Shown piece by piece: positions 17,159 to 25,254 of a DNA stretch of 64,000 nucleotides. This DNA is from Streptomyces flavochromogenes. Lineage in GTDB: Bacteria; Actinomycetota; Actinomycetes; Streptomycetales; Streptomycetaceae. A program made the translations under genes and the position numbers. The notes under the pieces were generated by a model. The model was not told the origin of the DNA. It did no database searches and saw nothing but the letters and a program-made list of their open reading frames with translations. Each line of letters opens with the position of its first letter. Position 1 is the first letter of the stretch. The stretch lies in assembly GCF_000717595.1 (NCBI RefSeq), contig NZ_JNZO01000039.1, forward strand, positions 1 to 64,000. Direction: 5' to 3'.

Positions 17159-18067
17159 ATGACCGCTGACTCCTCATTCGACCGGCGCTTCGACCGCGCC
17201 CTGGCCAGCCTGCGCGGGCTGTCCGTGGGAGACGCCCTGGGCTCCCAGTTCTTCGTACCCGCCAACTATCCCCTGCTGAAGCGGCGCGAGCTGCCCGACG
17301 GCCCCTGGCAGTGGACCGACGACACCGAGATGGCCTGCTCCGTCCTGGCCGTCCTCGCCCGCCACGAACGGATCGACCAGGACTCCCTGGCCATGTCCTT
17401 CGCTCGGCACCACGACTTCGACCGGGGCTACGGCCCCGCGGTCAACCGCATGCTCCGGCTCATCCGGGAGGGGGGCGACTGGCGGGAACTGGCCGCCGCG
17501 CTCTTCCAGGGGCAGGGCTCCTGGGGCAACGGCGCCGCGATGCGGATCGCACCGCTCGGAGCCTGGTACGCGGACGACCCGGAGCAGGCGACGCACCAGG
17601 CCGAGATCTCCGCCTACACGACCCACCAGCACCGTGAGGCCGTGGTGGGTGCCATGGCGGTGGCCGCCGCGGCCGCCCTGGTCGCCGACCCTGCCGGGCC
17701 GCCCACTCCGGAGGCACTGCTCGACGGAGTCGTCGCCCTGGTGCCACGCAGTGCGGTCGGGGCGGGACTGCGCCGCGCGCGCGACATGCTCGACTACGGC
17801 GACGCGGGCACGGTCGCCGCGGTCCTCGGCAGCGGCCGGCGGACGAGCGCACACGACACGGTTCCGTTCGCGCTCTGGTCGGCGGCCCGCGGCCTCGGGG
17901 ACTTCGAGCGGGTGTTCTGGACGACTGCCCAGGTCGGTGGCGATGTCGACACGACCTGTGCCATCGCCGGAGGCGTGGTGGCCGCGGCGGCGACCGGTGC
18001 GCCGCCGGCTGACTGGCTGCGGCAGACCGAGGACCTCCCGGAGTGGGTTCCGGTCGAGACGGCCTGA
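17159..18067 (+). CDS. ADP-ribosylglycohydrolase (DraG-like)
   Basis: 302 aa. It hydrolyses ADP-ribose from modified proteins or nucleic acids, or related glycosides, with two magnesium or manganese ions. Metal-ligand motifs of the family are GLSVGDALGSQF (about 18-29), WTDDTEMA (about 54-61) and the C-terminal VGGDVDTTCAIAGGVVAA (about 259-276). The protein has no transit sequence and is expected in the cytoplasm. It starts at the ATG at 17159 and ends at a bidirectional hairpin before the MFS gene. No partner ADP-ribosyltransferase is present in the window. Confidence 0.92.
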   Translation: MTADSSFDRRFDRALASLRGLSVGDALGSQFFVPANYPLLKRRELPDGPWQWTDDTEMACSVLAVLARHERIDQDSLAMSFARHHDFDRGYGPAVNRMLRLIREGGDWRELAAALFQGQGSWGNGAAMRIAPLGAWYADDPEQATHQAEISAYTTHQHREAVVGAMAVAAAAALVADPAGPPTPEALLDGVVALVPRSAVGAGLRRARDMLDYGDAGTVAAVLGSGRRTSAHDTVPFALWSAARGLGDFERVFWTTAQVGGDVDTTCAIAGGVVAAAATGAPPADWLRQTEDLPEWVPVETA

Positions 18068-18075
18068 AACGGCAC

Positions 18076-18112
18076 GATGGCCCCTGAACCCGGAAGGGAT
18101 TCAGGGGCCATC
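18076..18112. terminator. Bidirectional terminator
   Basis: GATGGCCCCTGAA (18076-18088) pairs perfectly with TTCAGGGGCCATC (18100-18112), an 11-nt loop between. It lies between the convergent glycohydrolase and MFS genes. Confidence 0.9.
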
Positions 18113-18121
18113 GGCGCGTTC

Positions 18122-19675
18122 TCAGGCCACCGGCCCCGCGGCCTCCGCCCGGCCGCTGAGCGCTTCCAGGTCGCTCTTGCGGACCCGGATCACCAGGACG
18201 GCCGTCACCAGCGCGATCAGCACCATCGCGACGGCGGCCGTGAAGGCCGAGGAGATACCCGAGGTCAGCACCTCGTGGCCCCATGGTGGGGGCAGCTCCT
18301 GCGTCTTCATCGCCGCGGCCTGCTGCTCGGGCGTCGAGTTCGCGAGGAATCCGGGCAGCTGCTTCTCGCCCTCCTCGCGGCTCGCCGTGCCGAAGATCGT
18401 GACCAGGATGGAAAGGCCCAGCGAACCGCCGACCTGCTGCGTGGCGTTGAGCAGGCCCGACGCGGCTCCCGCCTCGTGCTGAGCCACTCCGGAGACGGCC
18501 GTGAGCGTGAGCGTCACGAAGTTGAGGCCCATGCCGAAGCCGAAGAGGATCATCGGTCCGAGCACACCGCTCACGTAGCTGCTGTCCGAGCTGATGAACG
18601 TCAGCCAGAACAGACCCGTGCCGGTGATCGCCGCACCGCTCACCATGAACGGCTTGGGGCCGAGCACCGGCAGCAGCCGCTGGGCGAGCCCCGCGCCGGC
18701 GCCGATCGCGAAGGTCACGGGAAGGAAGGCGAGGCCGGACTGGATCGGGGTGTAGCCCAGGACGTTCTGGACCCAGAGCACGATGAAGAAGAACATGCCG
18801 AACATGGCGGCCGCCAGGCTGAGCATGATGACGTAGGTGCCCGAGCGGTTGCGGTCCGCGAACATCCGGAGCGGGGTGATCGGTTCCTTCGCGCGGGACT
18901 CCACGACCGCGAAGGCGACGAGCAGGATGACGGCGGAGACGAAGGAACCGATGGTCAGCGCGTCCTTCCAGCCCTTCTCGGACGCGCGGATGAATCCGTA
19001 GACCAGCGCCGCCATACCGAGTGTCGAGGTCGCGGCCCCGGCGATGTCGAACCGGCCGGGGTGACGCTCGGACTCCGCGATGTAGCGCGGGGTCAGGAAG
19101 GCGATCAGCAGACCGATCGGGACGTTCACGAAGAGGACCCAGCGCCAGTCCAGCCATTCCGTGAGGACGCCGCCGGCGAGCAGACCGATCGCGCCGCCAC
19201 CGGCGGAGACGGCGGCGAACACGCCGAACGCCCGGTTGCGCTCCGGCCCTTCGGGGAACGTCGTGGTGATCAGCGCGAGCGAGGTGGGCGAGGCGATGGC
19301 GCCGCCGACGCCCTGCAGGGCCCGCGCGGCGAGGAGGTGCCAGGGCTCCTGGGCGAAGCCGCCGAGCAGTGAGGCGAAGGTGAAGAGCAGGATGCCTGCC
19401 ATGAACACCCGGCGGCGGCCCAGGATGTCCCCGGCCCGCCCGCCGAGGAGCAGCAGACCGCCGAAGGTGAGCGTGTAGGCGCTGAGCACCCACGACAGGT
19501 CGGTGGTCGAGAAGGAGAGCGCGTCCTGGATGTGCGGCAGGGCGATGTTCACGATGGTGGCGTCGAGGACGACCATCAGCTGGCAGGCGGCGATGACCGT
19601 CAAGGCGATACCCGGCCGTCCTCCGGCGCGGGCTGGTCCGTCCTTGGTCTGTGTGTCGACCGGAGAAGTTGTCAC
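18122..19675 (-). CDS. MFS drug exporter, DHA2 (EmrB/QacA) family, 14 TM
   Basis: 517 aa. Proton-driven exporter with hydrophobic segments along the whole chain; TM1 carries LTVIAACQLMVVLDATIVNIALPHIQ, a DHA2 hallmark (motif D1, residues about 25-50), and the loop 2/3 motif A appears as GGRAGDILGRRRVFM (about 78-92). Motif C is seen in the fifth helix region (AVSAGGGAIGLLAGGVLTEWLDWRW). It starts at the GTG at 19675. The divergent tetR gene and two near-identical palindromes in the shared promoter region show that expression is repressed until a ligand arrives. Substrates of such pumps are usually hydrophobic drugs or antibiotics; this one is unknown. Confidence 0.93.
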   Translation of the reverse strand: MTTSPVDTQTKDGPARAGGRPGIALTVIAACQLMVVLDATIVNIALPHIQDALSFSTTDLSWVLSAYTLTFGGLLLLGGRAGDILGRRRVFMAGILLFTFASLLGGFAQEPWHLLAARALQGVGGAIASPTSLALITTTFPEGPERNRAFGVFAAVSAGGGAIGLLAGGVLTEWLDWRWVLFVNVPIGLLIAFLTPRYIAESERHPGRFDIAGAATSTLGMAALVYGFIRASEKGWKDALTIGSFVSAVILLVAFAVVESRAKEPITPLRMFADRNRSGTYVIMLSLAAAMFGMFFFIVLWVQNVLGYTPIQSGLAFLPVTFAIGAGAGLAQRLLPVLGPKPFMVSGAAITGTGLFWLTFISSDSSYVSGVLGPMILFGFGMGLNFVTLTLTAVSGVAQHEAGAASGLLNATQQVGGSLGLSILVTIFGTASREEGEKQLPGFLANSTPEQQAAAMKTQELPPPWGHEVLTSGISSAFTAAVAMVLIALVTAVLVIRVRKSDLEALSGRAEAAGPVA

Positions 19676-19698
19676 TATGGATCCCCCACGGAAGAATT

Positions 19699-19718
19699 AG
19701 TGAACGCACCCGTTCACT
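19699..19718. promoter_or_regulatory. TetR operator 1 (MFS-proximal)
   Basis: Perfect palindrome AGTGAACG-N4-CGTTCACT. It differs from operator 2 only in the central four bases. It lies 24 bp from the exporter start, so a bound repressor would block the exporter promoter or early transcription. Confidence 0.9.
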
Positions 19719-19744
19719 GTTCATCACGGTAGTGAGTCCCCCTC

Positions 19745-19764
19745 AGTGAACGCAACCGTTCACT
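19745..19764. promoter_or_regulatory. TetR operator 2 (tetR-proximal)
   Basis: Perfect palindrome AGTGAACG-N4-CGTTCACT, 46 bp centre to centre from operator 1 and 45 bp ahead of the tetR start. The pair suggests coordinated control of both divergent genes. Confidence 0.9.
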
Positions 19765-19808
19765 GGGCACTGCCGACGACGTGACACTGCCTCAACGGAG
19801 AGATCCTG

Positions 19809-20426
19809 ATGGTTACTTCGCGCTCCACGGCCGCCGCCCGGCCGGCAGGGGTGGCACTGCGACGCCGTGGCCCCGTACTCGAACGGGCCATCCTGGAGGC
19901 CACGCTCGAGCAGCTGGGCAGCGTCGGATGGAACGGTCTGACGATGGAAGGTGTCGCAGTCGGCGCGCAGACGGGTAAAGCCGCGGTGTACCGGCGATGG
20001 CCCTCGAAGGAAGACCTCGTCGCCGACGCGCTCCAGGCCGGACTTCCGGCCCTCGACGAGGCCCCGGATCTGGGAAGTGTGCGCGAGGAGCTGTACGAGC
20101 TGTGCCGTCGCGTCCGGGACGTCATGTACTCCAAGCCCGGGTTCGCCCTGCGTGCCGTCCTTCACGAATGCGATGCCGACGCCGCCGAGCGGTTCCACGG
20201 CCTGATCGTCACCGGGGTGGTCGAGCCCTCGGCCCGGCTCTTCCGGGATGTGCTGCGCCGTGGAATCGCAAGGGGTGAGGTGCGCGCGGACGCGAACAAC
20301 GACCTGGTAGTCGACGTCGTACCCGCGATGATGATGTATCGCTCGAAAGTGTGCGCGAGCGAATGGCCGGACCGTGAGATCGCCGATCTGATCGACCGGA
20401 TCATGGTGCCGCTGCTGCGTGCCTGA
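19809..20426 (+). CDS. TetR-family repressor of the divergent MFS exporter
   Basis: 205 aa. The helix-turn-helix region is RAILEATLEQLGSVGWNGLTMEGVAVGAQTGKAAVYRRWPSK (residues about 24-65), followed by an all-helical ligand domain of the TetR_C type (ELYELCRRVRDVMYSK onward). The ATG at 19809 follows GGAGAGATCC. The two palindromic operators between this gene and the exporter are its expected binding sites, giving autoregulation and repression of the pump. The inducer is unknown but is probably a pump substrate. Confidence 0.92.
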   Translation: MVTSRSTAAARPAGVALRRRGPVLERAILEATLEQLGSVGWNGLTMEGVAVGAQTGKAAVYRRWPSKEDLVADALQAGLPALDEAPDLGSVREELYELCRRVRDVMYSKPGFALRAVLHECDADAAERFHGLIVTGVVEPSARLFRDVLRRGIARGEVRADANNDLVVDVVPAMMMYRSKVCASEWPDREIADLIDRIMVPLLRA

Positions 20427-20552
20427 GCGGGCCGGGCGGCCTCCGAGGGGTGATGCGCACCGGCCCGGGGGTGCACTGCGACGGCCCCTCGGGCGCCCGG
20501 CGGGAATCCGGGTATCGCACCCGGCACCTACCGGCGTAACCTGTCAGGCGCC

Positions 20553-21263
20553 ATGCCGTACGAACCACCCACCCACACCGTCGAGCGATCGCTCCGAGCC
20601 ACCACCGGCGCCAAGATCGTTGCCGGAGTCGACGAGGTCGGACGCGGGGCGTGGGCCGGCCCCGTCACCGTGTGCGCCGCCGTCACCGGACTGCGCCGGG
20701 CGCCCGAAGGGCTCACCGACTCCAAACTGCTCACCCCCAAGCGCCGTACCGCGCTCGCCGCGGAACTGGAGCACTGGGTCACGGCGTACGCCCTGGGCGA
20801 CGCCTCTCCGCAGGAGATAGACGAGCTCGGCATGACCGCCGCGCTGCGACTCGCGGCCGTCCGGGCCCTGGAAGGCCTCCCCGTGCGGCCCGACGCGGTG
20901 ATCCTCGACGGCAAGCACGACTACCTCGGCAGCCCCTGGCAGGTCCGTACGGTGATCAAGGGCGACCAGTCCTGCATCGCCGTGGCCGCCGCCTCCGTGA
21001 TCGCCAAGGTCCGGCGGGATGCCGCCATGGCGGAGCTGGGCGTCGACGGCGAGGACTATGGGGCGTACGCCTTCGCTGCCAACGCGGGCTACCCTTCGCC
21101 GGTCCACAAAGCGGCGCTCGAAGAGCTGGGGCCCACCCCGCACCACCGTCTCTCCTGGTCGTACCTGGACGCGATGCCCAGGTGGTGCCACCTCAAAAAG
21201 GTCCGCCTCTCCGCCGAGGCGGTCGCGCTGGAAAGCGGGGGCCAACTCGGCTTCGACTTCTGA
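20553..21263 (+). CDS. rnhB: Ribonuclease HII
   Basis: 236 aa. It cleaves the RNA strand of RNA/DNA hybrids and single ribonucleotides embedded in DNA. The acidic catalytic residues are visible in [16 protein letters not shown] (Asp and Glu near 28-29) and [10 protein letters not shown] (Asp near 116), with a further acid in the helix after [22 protein letters not shown]. The C-terminal HRLSWSY matches the family end. It starts at the ATG at 20553. A Pro-rich unrecognised gene follows 117 bp downstream. Its nearness to recQ and other nucleic-acid genes is shared with other streptomycetes. Confidence 0.96.
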   Translation: MPYEPPTHTVERSLRATTGAKIVAGVDEVGRGAWAGPVTVCAAVTGLRRAPEGLTDSKLLTPKRRTALAAELEHWVTAYALGDASPQEIDELGMTAALRLAAVRALEGLPVRPDAVILDGKHDYLGSPWQVRTVIKGDQSCIAVAAASVIAKVRRDAAMAELGVDGEDYGAYAFAANAGYPSPVHKAALEELGPTPHHRLSWSYLDAMPRWCHLKKVRLSAEAVALESGGQLGFDF

Positions 21264-21380
21264 ACTTCCGGTCGCGGGATCCCGGCCCTGTCCAAGGAGC
21301 GGGTCTTCCGCGCGACCGGGGTGCACATGTGTGCCCACCCGCCGGTGCCTCGCGCAGCGGCGTTTGATAGACATCCACTC

Positions 21381-22013
21381 ATGCCTCTCATCCCCGAGGA
21401 GCCTCAGATTCACGAGAGCGCCCAGGGTCCCCGCGCCACCGCGGCCGCCGGCCGCCCCGCGTCGACCCCCCGTCCCGTACCCGGCCCGCGTACCGCGGCC
21501 TCACCGCGCCCCGGACGCCCCGTTCCCGGGCCTGCCAGGCCCGCGGCGCCGCGCCCGCACCCCGGTCCCGCGCCGTCTTCGGCGAACACCCCGGAGAATC
21601 GTTCCGAGCAGCGATCCGCGCCGCAGCTCCAGCTGATCCCGGCCTCCGTCGACGGCGCGCTCGACGCCGCCGAAGAGGCCCTGGACCTGCTCCTGGAGAG
21701 CGGACGGGCGCCGGGCGAGGTCCTGGTGCTCACCACCGGCGACCCGCACCCGTGGGCCACGCACGAGCTGTCCTTCGGCGAGCCCGCCTACTGGGCCCAG
21801 CAGGACACCGGTGACGACGTGTTCTTCGCGCACGCCGCCGCCGTGGAGCGGGCGACCGCCCGCCCCGTGGTGATCGTCGCCGTCAACGGCGGAGACGACG
21901 AGACGGCCGCCAAGGCCCTGCCGTCGGCCATGGCCCGCGCCGGAGCCCTGCTCGTCGTCTGCGGTGACCCGCAGCGCGTCACGGCGCTCCTCGGAACGGG
22001 CGCCGGAGTCTGA
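21381..22013 (+). CDS. Unrecognised protein with Pro-rich N-terminus
   Basis: 210 aa. The first ~85 residues are a Pro/Ala/Arg-rich, probably disordered segment. The rest (from APQLQLIPASVDGALDAAEEALDLLLESG) forms a compact alpha/beta region with ARPVVIVAVNGGDD and GALLVVCGDPQRV. This resembles, from memory, the extreme C-terminal domain of some actinobacterial UvrD-like helicases, here without the helicase core, but this is only a similarity of pattern. The start at the ATG 21381 is chosen because the extension to 21321 adds no domain. It lies between rnhB and a convergent unknown gene. Confidence 0.65.
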   Translation: MPLIPEEPQIHESAQGPRATAAAGRPASTPRPVPGPRTAASPRPGRPVPGPARPAAPRPHPGPAPSSANTPENRSEQRSAPQLQLIPASVDGALDAAEEALDLLLESGRAPGEVLVLTTGDPHPWATHELSFGEPAYWAQQDTGDDVFFAHAAAVERATARPVVIVAVNGGDDETAAKALPSAMARAGALLVVCGDPQRVTALLGTGAGV

Positions 22014-22021
22014 CGAACGCC

Positions 22022-22053
22022 CCTCCGCCGGACCGCACCGGGTCCGGCGGGGG
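22022..22053. terminator. Hairpin between convergent unknown genes
   Basis: CCGCCGGACC (22025-22034) pairs with GGTCCGGCGG (22041-22050), extended by three more pairs including a G-U, around a 6-nt loop. It separates the genes ending at 22013 and 22072. Confidence 0.75.
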
Positions 22054-22071
22054 CCGACGTCGTCCGCGCGA

Positions 22072-22701
22072 TCAGCGCGCGGCGGCCCGACGCAGGGGCT
22101 CGGTCGCGCCGCTCGCGGTTCGCGGCGTCAGTCGGCCGAGCTCGGCCGGACCCTCGCCGAGCGGCAGGGGAAGCGAATCGGAACTCGGACGACGGCCACC
22201 GCGGCCTTCACCGAGCACCTGCCAACCGGCTCGGGTCAGCGAGATGTACGCGCCGCAGCGGAGACCGTGCAGGGTGCAGGCGTCGCGGAGCCCCCACATC
22301 CAGGCTCCGTCCTCCTCGGTCCAGCGCTCGTCGCCCTCACGGCAGTACATCAGCACCGCGGTCCGTACGGGTGTGCGCCTGCGGAGGTCGTGCGGAATGA
22401 CCCGCCGCAGATGGGCGAGCAGTGCGTTGCGGAACTCCCAGCCGTCCGCCGGCGTGGGACGGCGGACGAACGAGGCGCTGGCGGCGATCCGTTCCTCGTG
22501 GTCCAGGATCGCGAGGACCGCCATCGAGGGCGTGGGCGTGTGGCGTGAGTGCAGTCCGCCGACGATCTCGCGCGGATTGCTCAACAGGGGGATCCCCGCC
22601 GCGGCCCACTCGGCCGGTTCGAGTATCCGAGCGAGGCGGTTGGCGGACTCGGACGACGATCTGAGCGAGGCGGCTGTGGGCGGAGCGAATCCGAGGGTCA
22701 C
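22072..22701 (-). CDS. Conserved protein of unknown function
   Basis: 209 aa, not recognised. It starts at the GTG at 22701, which has AAGGGAGGACC just upstream. Visible elements are a helical N-terminus (ANRLARILEPAEWAAAG), a strand-rich core (MAVLAILDHEERIAASASFVRR; TAVLMYCREGDERWTEEDGAWMWGLRDACTLHGLRCGAYISLTRAGW) with two cysteines and several tryptophans, and a basic, low-complexity tail. There is no signal peptide or membrane segment. It lies downstream of recQ on the same strand, 228 bp away, a gap with no other gene; a functional link to recQ is possible but unproven. Confidence 0.65.
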   Translation of the reverse strand: MTLGFAPPTAASLRSSSESANRLARILEPAEWAAAGIPLLSNPREIVGGLHSRHTPTPSMAVLAILDHEERIAASASFVRRPTPADGWEFRNALLAHLRRVIPHDLRRRTPVRTAVLMYCREGDERWTEEDGAWMWGLRDACTLHGLRCGAYISLTRAGWQVLGEGRGGRRPSSDSLPLPLGEGPAELGRLTPRTASGATEPLRRAAAR

Positions 22702-22929
22702 GGTCCTCCCTTCGGATACGCGCCCGCAAGGCGGGCAAGGTCGGGTGAGGGCGCACCACAGCACAGCCCGTCCGGACCGCTGGCGGGGCGTGCGAGGCGG
22801 TTTCCCAATTCTTGCGGGCCCGTGGGCGAGCGGCAACGAGCAATTGAGGCCGCTGACGGGATTGCGGCGGTATGCCTTTCATATCCCTGCCCAGTTGCCC
22901 ATTGTTCACTCCCCGTTCCCCCTCCCGTT

Positions 22930-25113
22930 TCACCCCTGGACGGCAAGTACCAGCGGATACACCCCTTCCGCTCCGGCCCGTCGCAGCAGCCGCGCCGCCA
23001 CCGCCAAGGTCCAACCGCTGTCGGACAGATCGTCGACGAGCAGTACCGGCCCGCCCGCCGCGGCCAGCCGCTCGCCCAGTTCGGCGGAGACCGTCAGGGT
23101 TCGCTGCAGCCCCACCACCCGCTGGGCGCTGTTGGTCCGGGACAGTCGGACATCCTCCGCCTCGGGCACGTACTCCACCGCACCGAGCAGGGGCATTCTG
23201 CCGATCTCGGCGATCCGCTGTCCGAGTGAACCCACCAGTCGAGGCCTCCGATGGGAGGCGACCGTGACCACCCCTGCCGGCCGGGCAGGTGCGTCCGGCG
23301 CTCCGGAGGCCCAACCGCCGGGCCCCTTCGCCCAGTCGGCGAGCACGTGCACCACCGCCTGCACGACATCGTCCGGAACCGGACCATCGGCGGCGGTGTC
23401 GGCCAGCAGAGGACGCAGCCGGTTGCCCCAGCCGATGTCCGAGAGCCGTCCCAGAGCGCGCCCGCCGAAAGCCTGCTCGCCGGCCGGGATACGACCCTTC
23501 AGATCGACCCCGACCGCTGCGAGTCCGGTCGGCCACATCTTCCGCGGCTCGACCTCCACACCCGGCCGGCCCAGCTCGCCCTTCGCCGCGTCCAGTGCCG
23601 CGTCGGAGACCTTCGGATCGAAGCGACTCCCCGCGCAGTTGTCGCAGCGACCGCACGGCGCGGCCTCCTCGTCGTCCAACTGACGGCGCAGGAACTCCAT
23701 CCGGCACCCCGACGACGCCGCGTAGTCGCGCATCGCCTGCTGCTCGGCCTCCCGCTGCCGCGCCACCCAGGCGTACCGCTCGGTGTCGTACACCCAGGGG
23801 CGGCCGGTACTTTCCCAGCCGCCCTTCACCCGTCGCACCGCGCCGTCCACGTCGAGGACCTTGAGCATCGTCTCCAGACGGGTCCTGCGCAGCTCCACCA
23901 GAGGCTCCAGTGCGGGCAGGGACAAGGGCCTGCCCGCCTGTGCGAGCACGTCGATCGTGCGACGCACCTGCTCCTCCGGCGGGAAGGCGACCGAGGCGAA
24001 GTAGCGCCAGATCGCCTCGTCCTCCTGCCCCGGCAGCAGCAGCACCTCGGCATGCTCCACACCTCGCCCGGCACGGCCGACCTGCTGGTAGTACGCGATC
24101 GGGGAGGACGGCGACCCGAGGTGCACCACGAACCCCAGGTCGGGCTTGTCGAAGCCCATGCCGAGGGCAGAGGTCGCCACGAGGGCCTTGACCCGGTTGG
24201 CCTGGAGATCGTCCTCCGCCTGCTGACGGTCGGCGTTCTCCGTACGGCCCGTGTACGAGGAGACCGTGTGACCGCACTGGCGCAGATAGGCCGTGACCTC
24301 GTCCGCCGCGGCGACCGTCAGCGTGTAGATGATGCCGGAACCGGGCAGCTCGCCGATGTGGTCGGCCAGCCAGGCCAGCCGGTGGGCCGCGTCCGGCAGC
24401 CGGACCACGCCAAGGCTAAGGCTCTCCCGGTCCAGCGCGCCGCGCAGAACCAGGGCGTCCGTGCCGGCGCCCGTACCGAGCTGCTCGGCCACGTCCGCCG
24501 TCACCCGGGCGTTCGCCGTGGCCGTGGTGGCGAGCACCGGAACCCCGGACGGCAGGTCCGCCAGCATCGTGCGCAGCCGGCGGTAGTCGGGCCGGAAGTC
24601 GTGCCCCCAGTCCGAGATGCAGTGCGCCTCGTCGACCACGAGCAGCCCGGTGGCGGCAGCGAGCCGGGGCAGCACCTGGTCACGAAAATCCGGATTGTTG
24701 AGCCGCTCGGGGCTCACCAGGAGTACATCCACGTCGCCGGCGGCCACCTCCTCCTGGACGGTGTCCCACTCCTCCGTGTTCGACGAGTTGATCGTGCGGG
24801 CGCGGATGCCTGCCCGAGCGGCCGCCTGCACCTGGTTGCGCATCAGTGCGAGCAGCGGGGAGACGATCACGGTCGGGCCGCTGCCGCGCCCACGCAGCAG
24901 CGAGGTCGCCACGAAGTACACGGCCGACTTGCCCCAGCCCGTCCGCTGCACCACCAGGGCCCGGCGCCGGTCCGCGACCAGGGCCTCGATGGCCCGCCAC
25001 TGGTCCTCGCGCAGTCTCGCCGTCCCGGTCGGGTCCGAGACGAGACGGGCGAGCACGGCATCGGCGGCGGTCCGGAGCGCGGCGCGGTCTTCCAGGGGGT
25101 CTGCGTGGGTCAT
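22930..25113 (-). CDS. recQ: RecQ-family DNA helicase with C-terminal phosphoribosyltransferase-like domain
   Basis: 727 aa. Superfamily 2 3'-5' helicase core: motif [13 protein letters not shown] (near 57), DEAH box [22 protein letters not shown] (near 165), motif [11 protein letters not shown] (near 348), then a four-cysteine zinc-binding region (CRMEF ... CGRCDNC, near 470-495). Instead of an HRDC domain the chain ends with about 110 residues ending in [34 protein letters not shown], the PRPP-loop pattern of ComF-like or purine phosphoribosyltransferases. The start at ATG 25113 is supported by the domain boundary; Shine-Dalgarno GGAG is close (2 nt), so expression may be modest. It is divergent from the DUF4192 gene across a region with two DnaA boxes. 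Confidence 0.92.
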   Translation of the reverse strand: MTHADPLEDRAALRTAADAVLARLVSDPTGTARLREDQWRAIEALVADRRRALVVQRTGWGKSAVYFVATSLLRGRGSGPTVIVSPLLALMRNQVQAAARAGIRARTINSSNTEEWDTVQEEVAAGDVDVLLVSPERLNNPDFRDQVLPRLAAATGLLVVDEAHCISDWGHDFRPDYRRLRTMLADLPSGVPVLATTATANARVTADVAEQLGTGAGTDALVLRGALDRESLSLGVVRLPDAAHRLAWLADHIGELPGSGIIYTLTVAAADEVTAYLRQCGHTVSSYTGRTENADRQQAEDDLQANRVKALVATSALGMGFDKPDLGFVVHLGSPSSPIAYYQQVGRAGRGVEHAEVLLLPGQEDEAIWRYFASVAFPPEEQVRRTIDVLAQAGRPLSLPALEPLVELRRTRLETMLKVLDVDGAVRRVKGGWESTGRPWVYDTERYAWVARQREAEQQAMRDYAASSGCRMEFLRRQLDDEEAAPCGRCDNCAGSRFDPKVSDAALDAAKGELGRPGVEVEPRKMWPTGLAAVGVDLKGRIPAGEQAFGGRALGRLSDIGWGNRLRPLLADTAADGPVPDDVVQAVVHVLADWAKGPGGWASGAPDAPARPAGVVTVASHRRPRLVGSLGQRIAEIGRMPLLGAVEYVPEAEDVRLSRTNSAQRVVGLQRTLTVSAELGERLAAAGGPVLLVDDLSDSGWTLAVAARLLRRAGAEGVYPLVLAVQG

Positions 25114-25163
25114 GACTCCATGCAACCCGATCCCTCGGACATCGCGCGAATGAGCGCCGAACC

Positions 25164-25172
25164 TGTGGACAA
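25164..25172 (-). promoter_or_regulatory. DnaA box
   Basis: TGTGGACAA here reads TTGTCCACA on the minus strand, the preferred Streptomyces DnaA box. It lies 50 bp upstream of the recQ start. Confidence 0.6.
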
Positions 25173-25205
25173 CTCGACAGGCCGACGGAAGCCCCGTTCC
25201 GGGAG

Positions 25206-25214
25206 TTATCCACA
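25206..25214 (+). promoter_or_regulatory. DnaA box
   Basis: TTATCCACA on the plus strand equals the classical DnaA-box consensus. With the box at 25164 it forms an inverted pair 42 bp apart in the recQ/DUF4192 divergent promoter region, 41 bp ahead of the DUF4192 start. Confidence 0.6.
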
Positions 25215-25254
25215 GGGGTTTCGGAATTCGGGAGATCACGAGACCGTCCTGACC

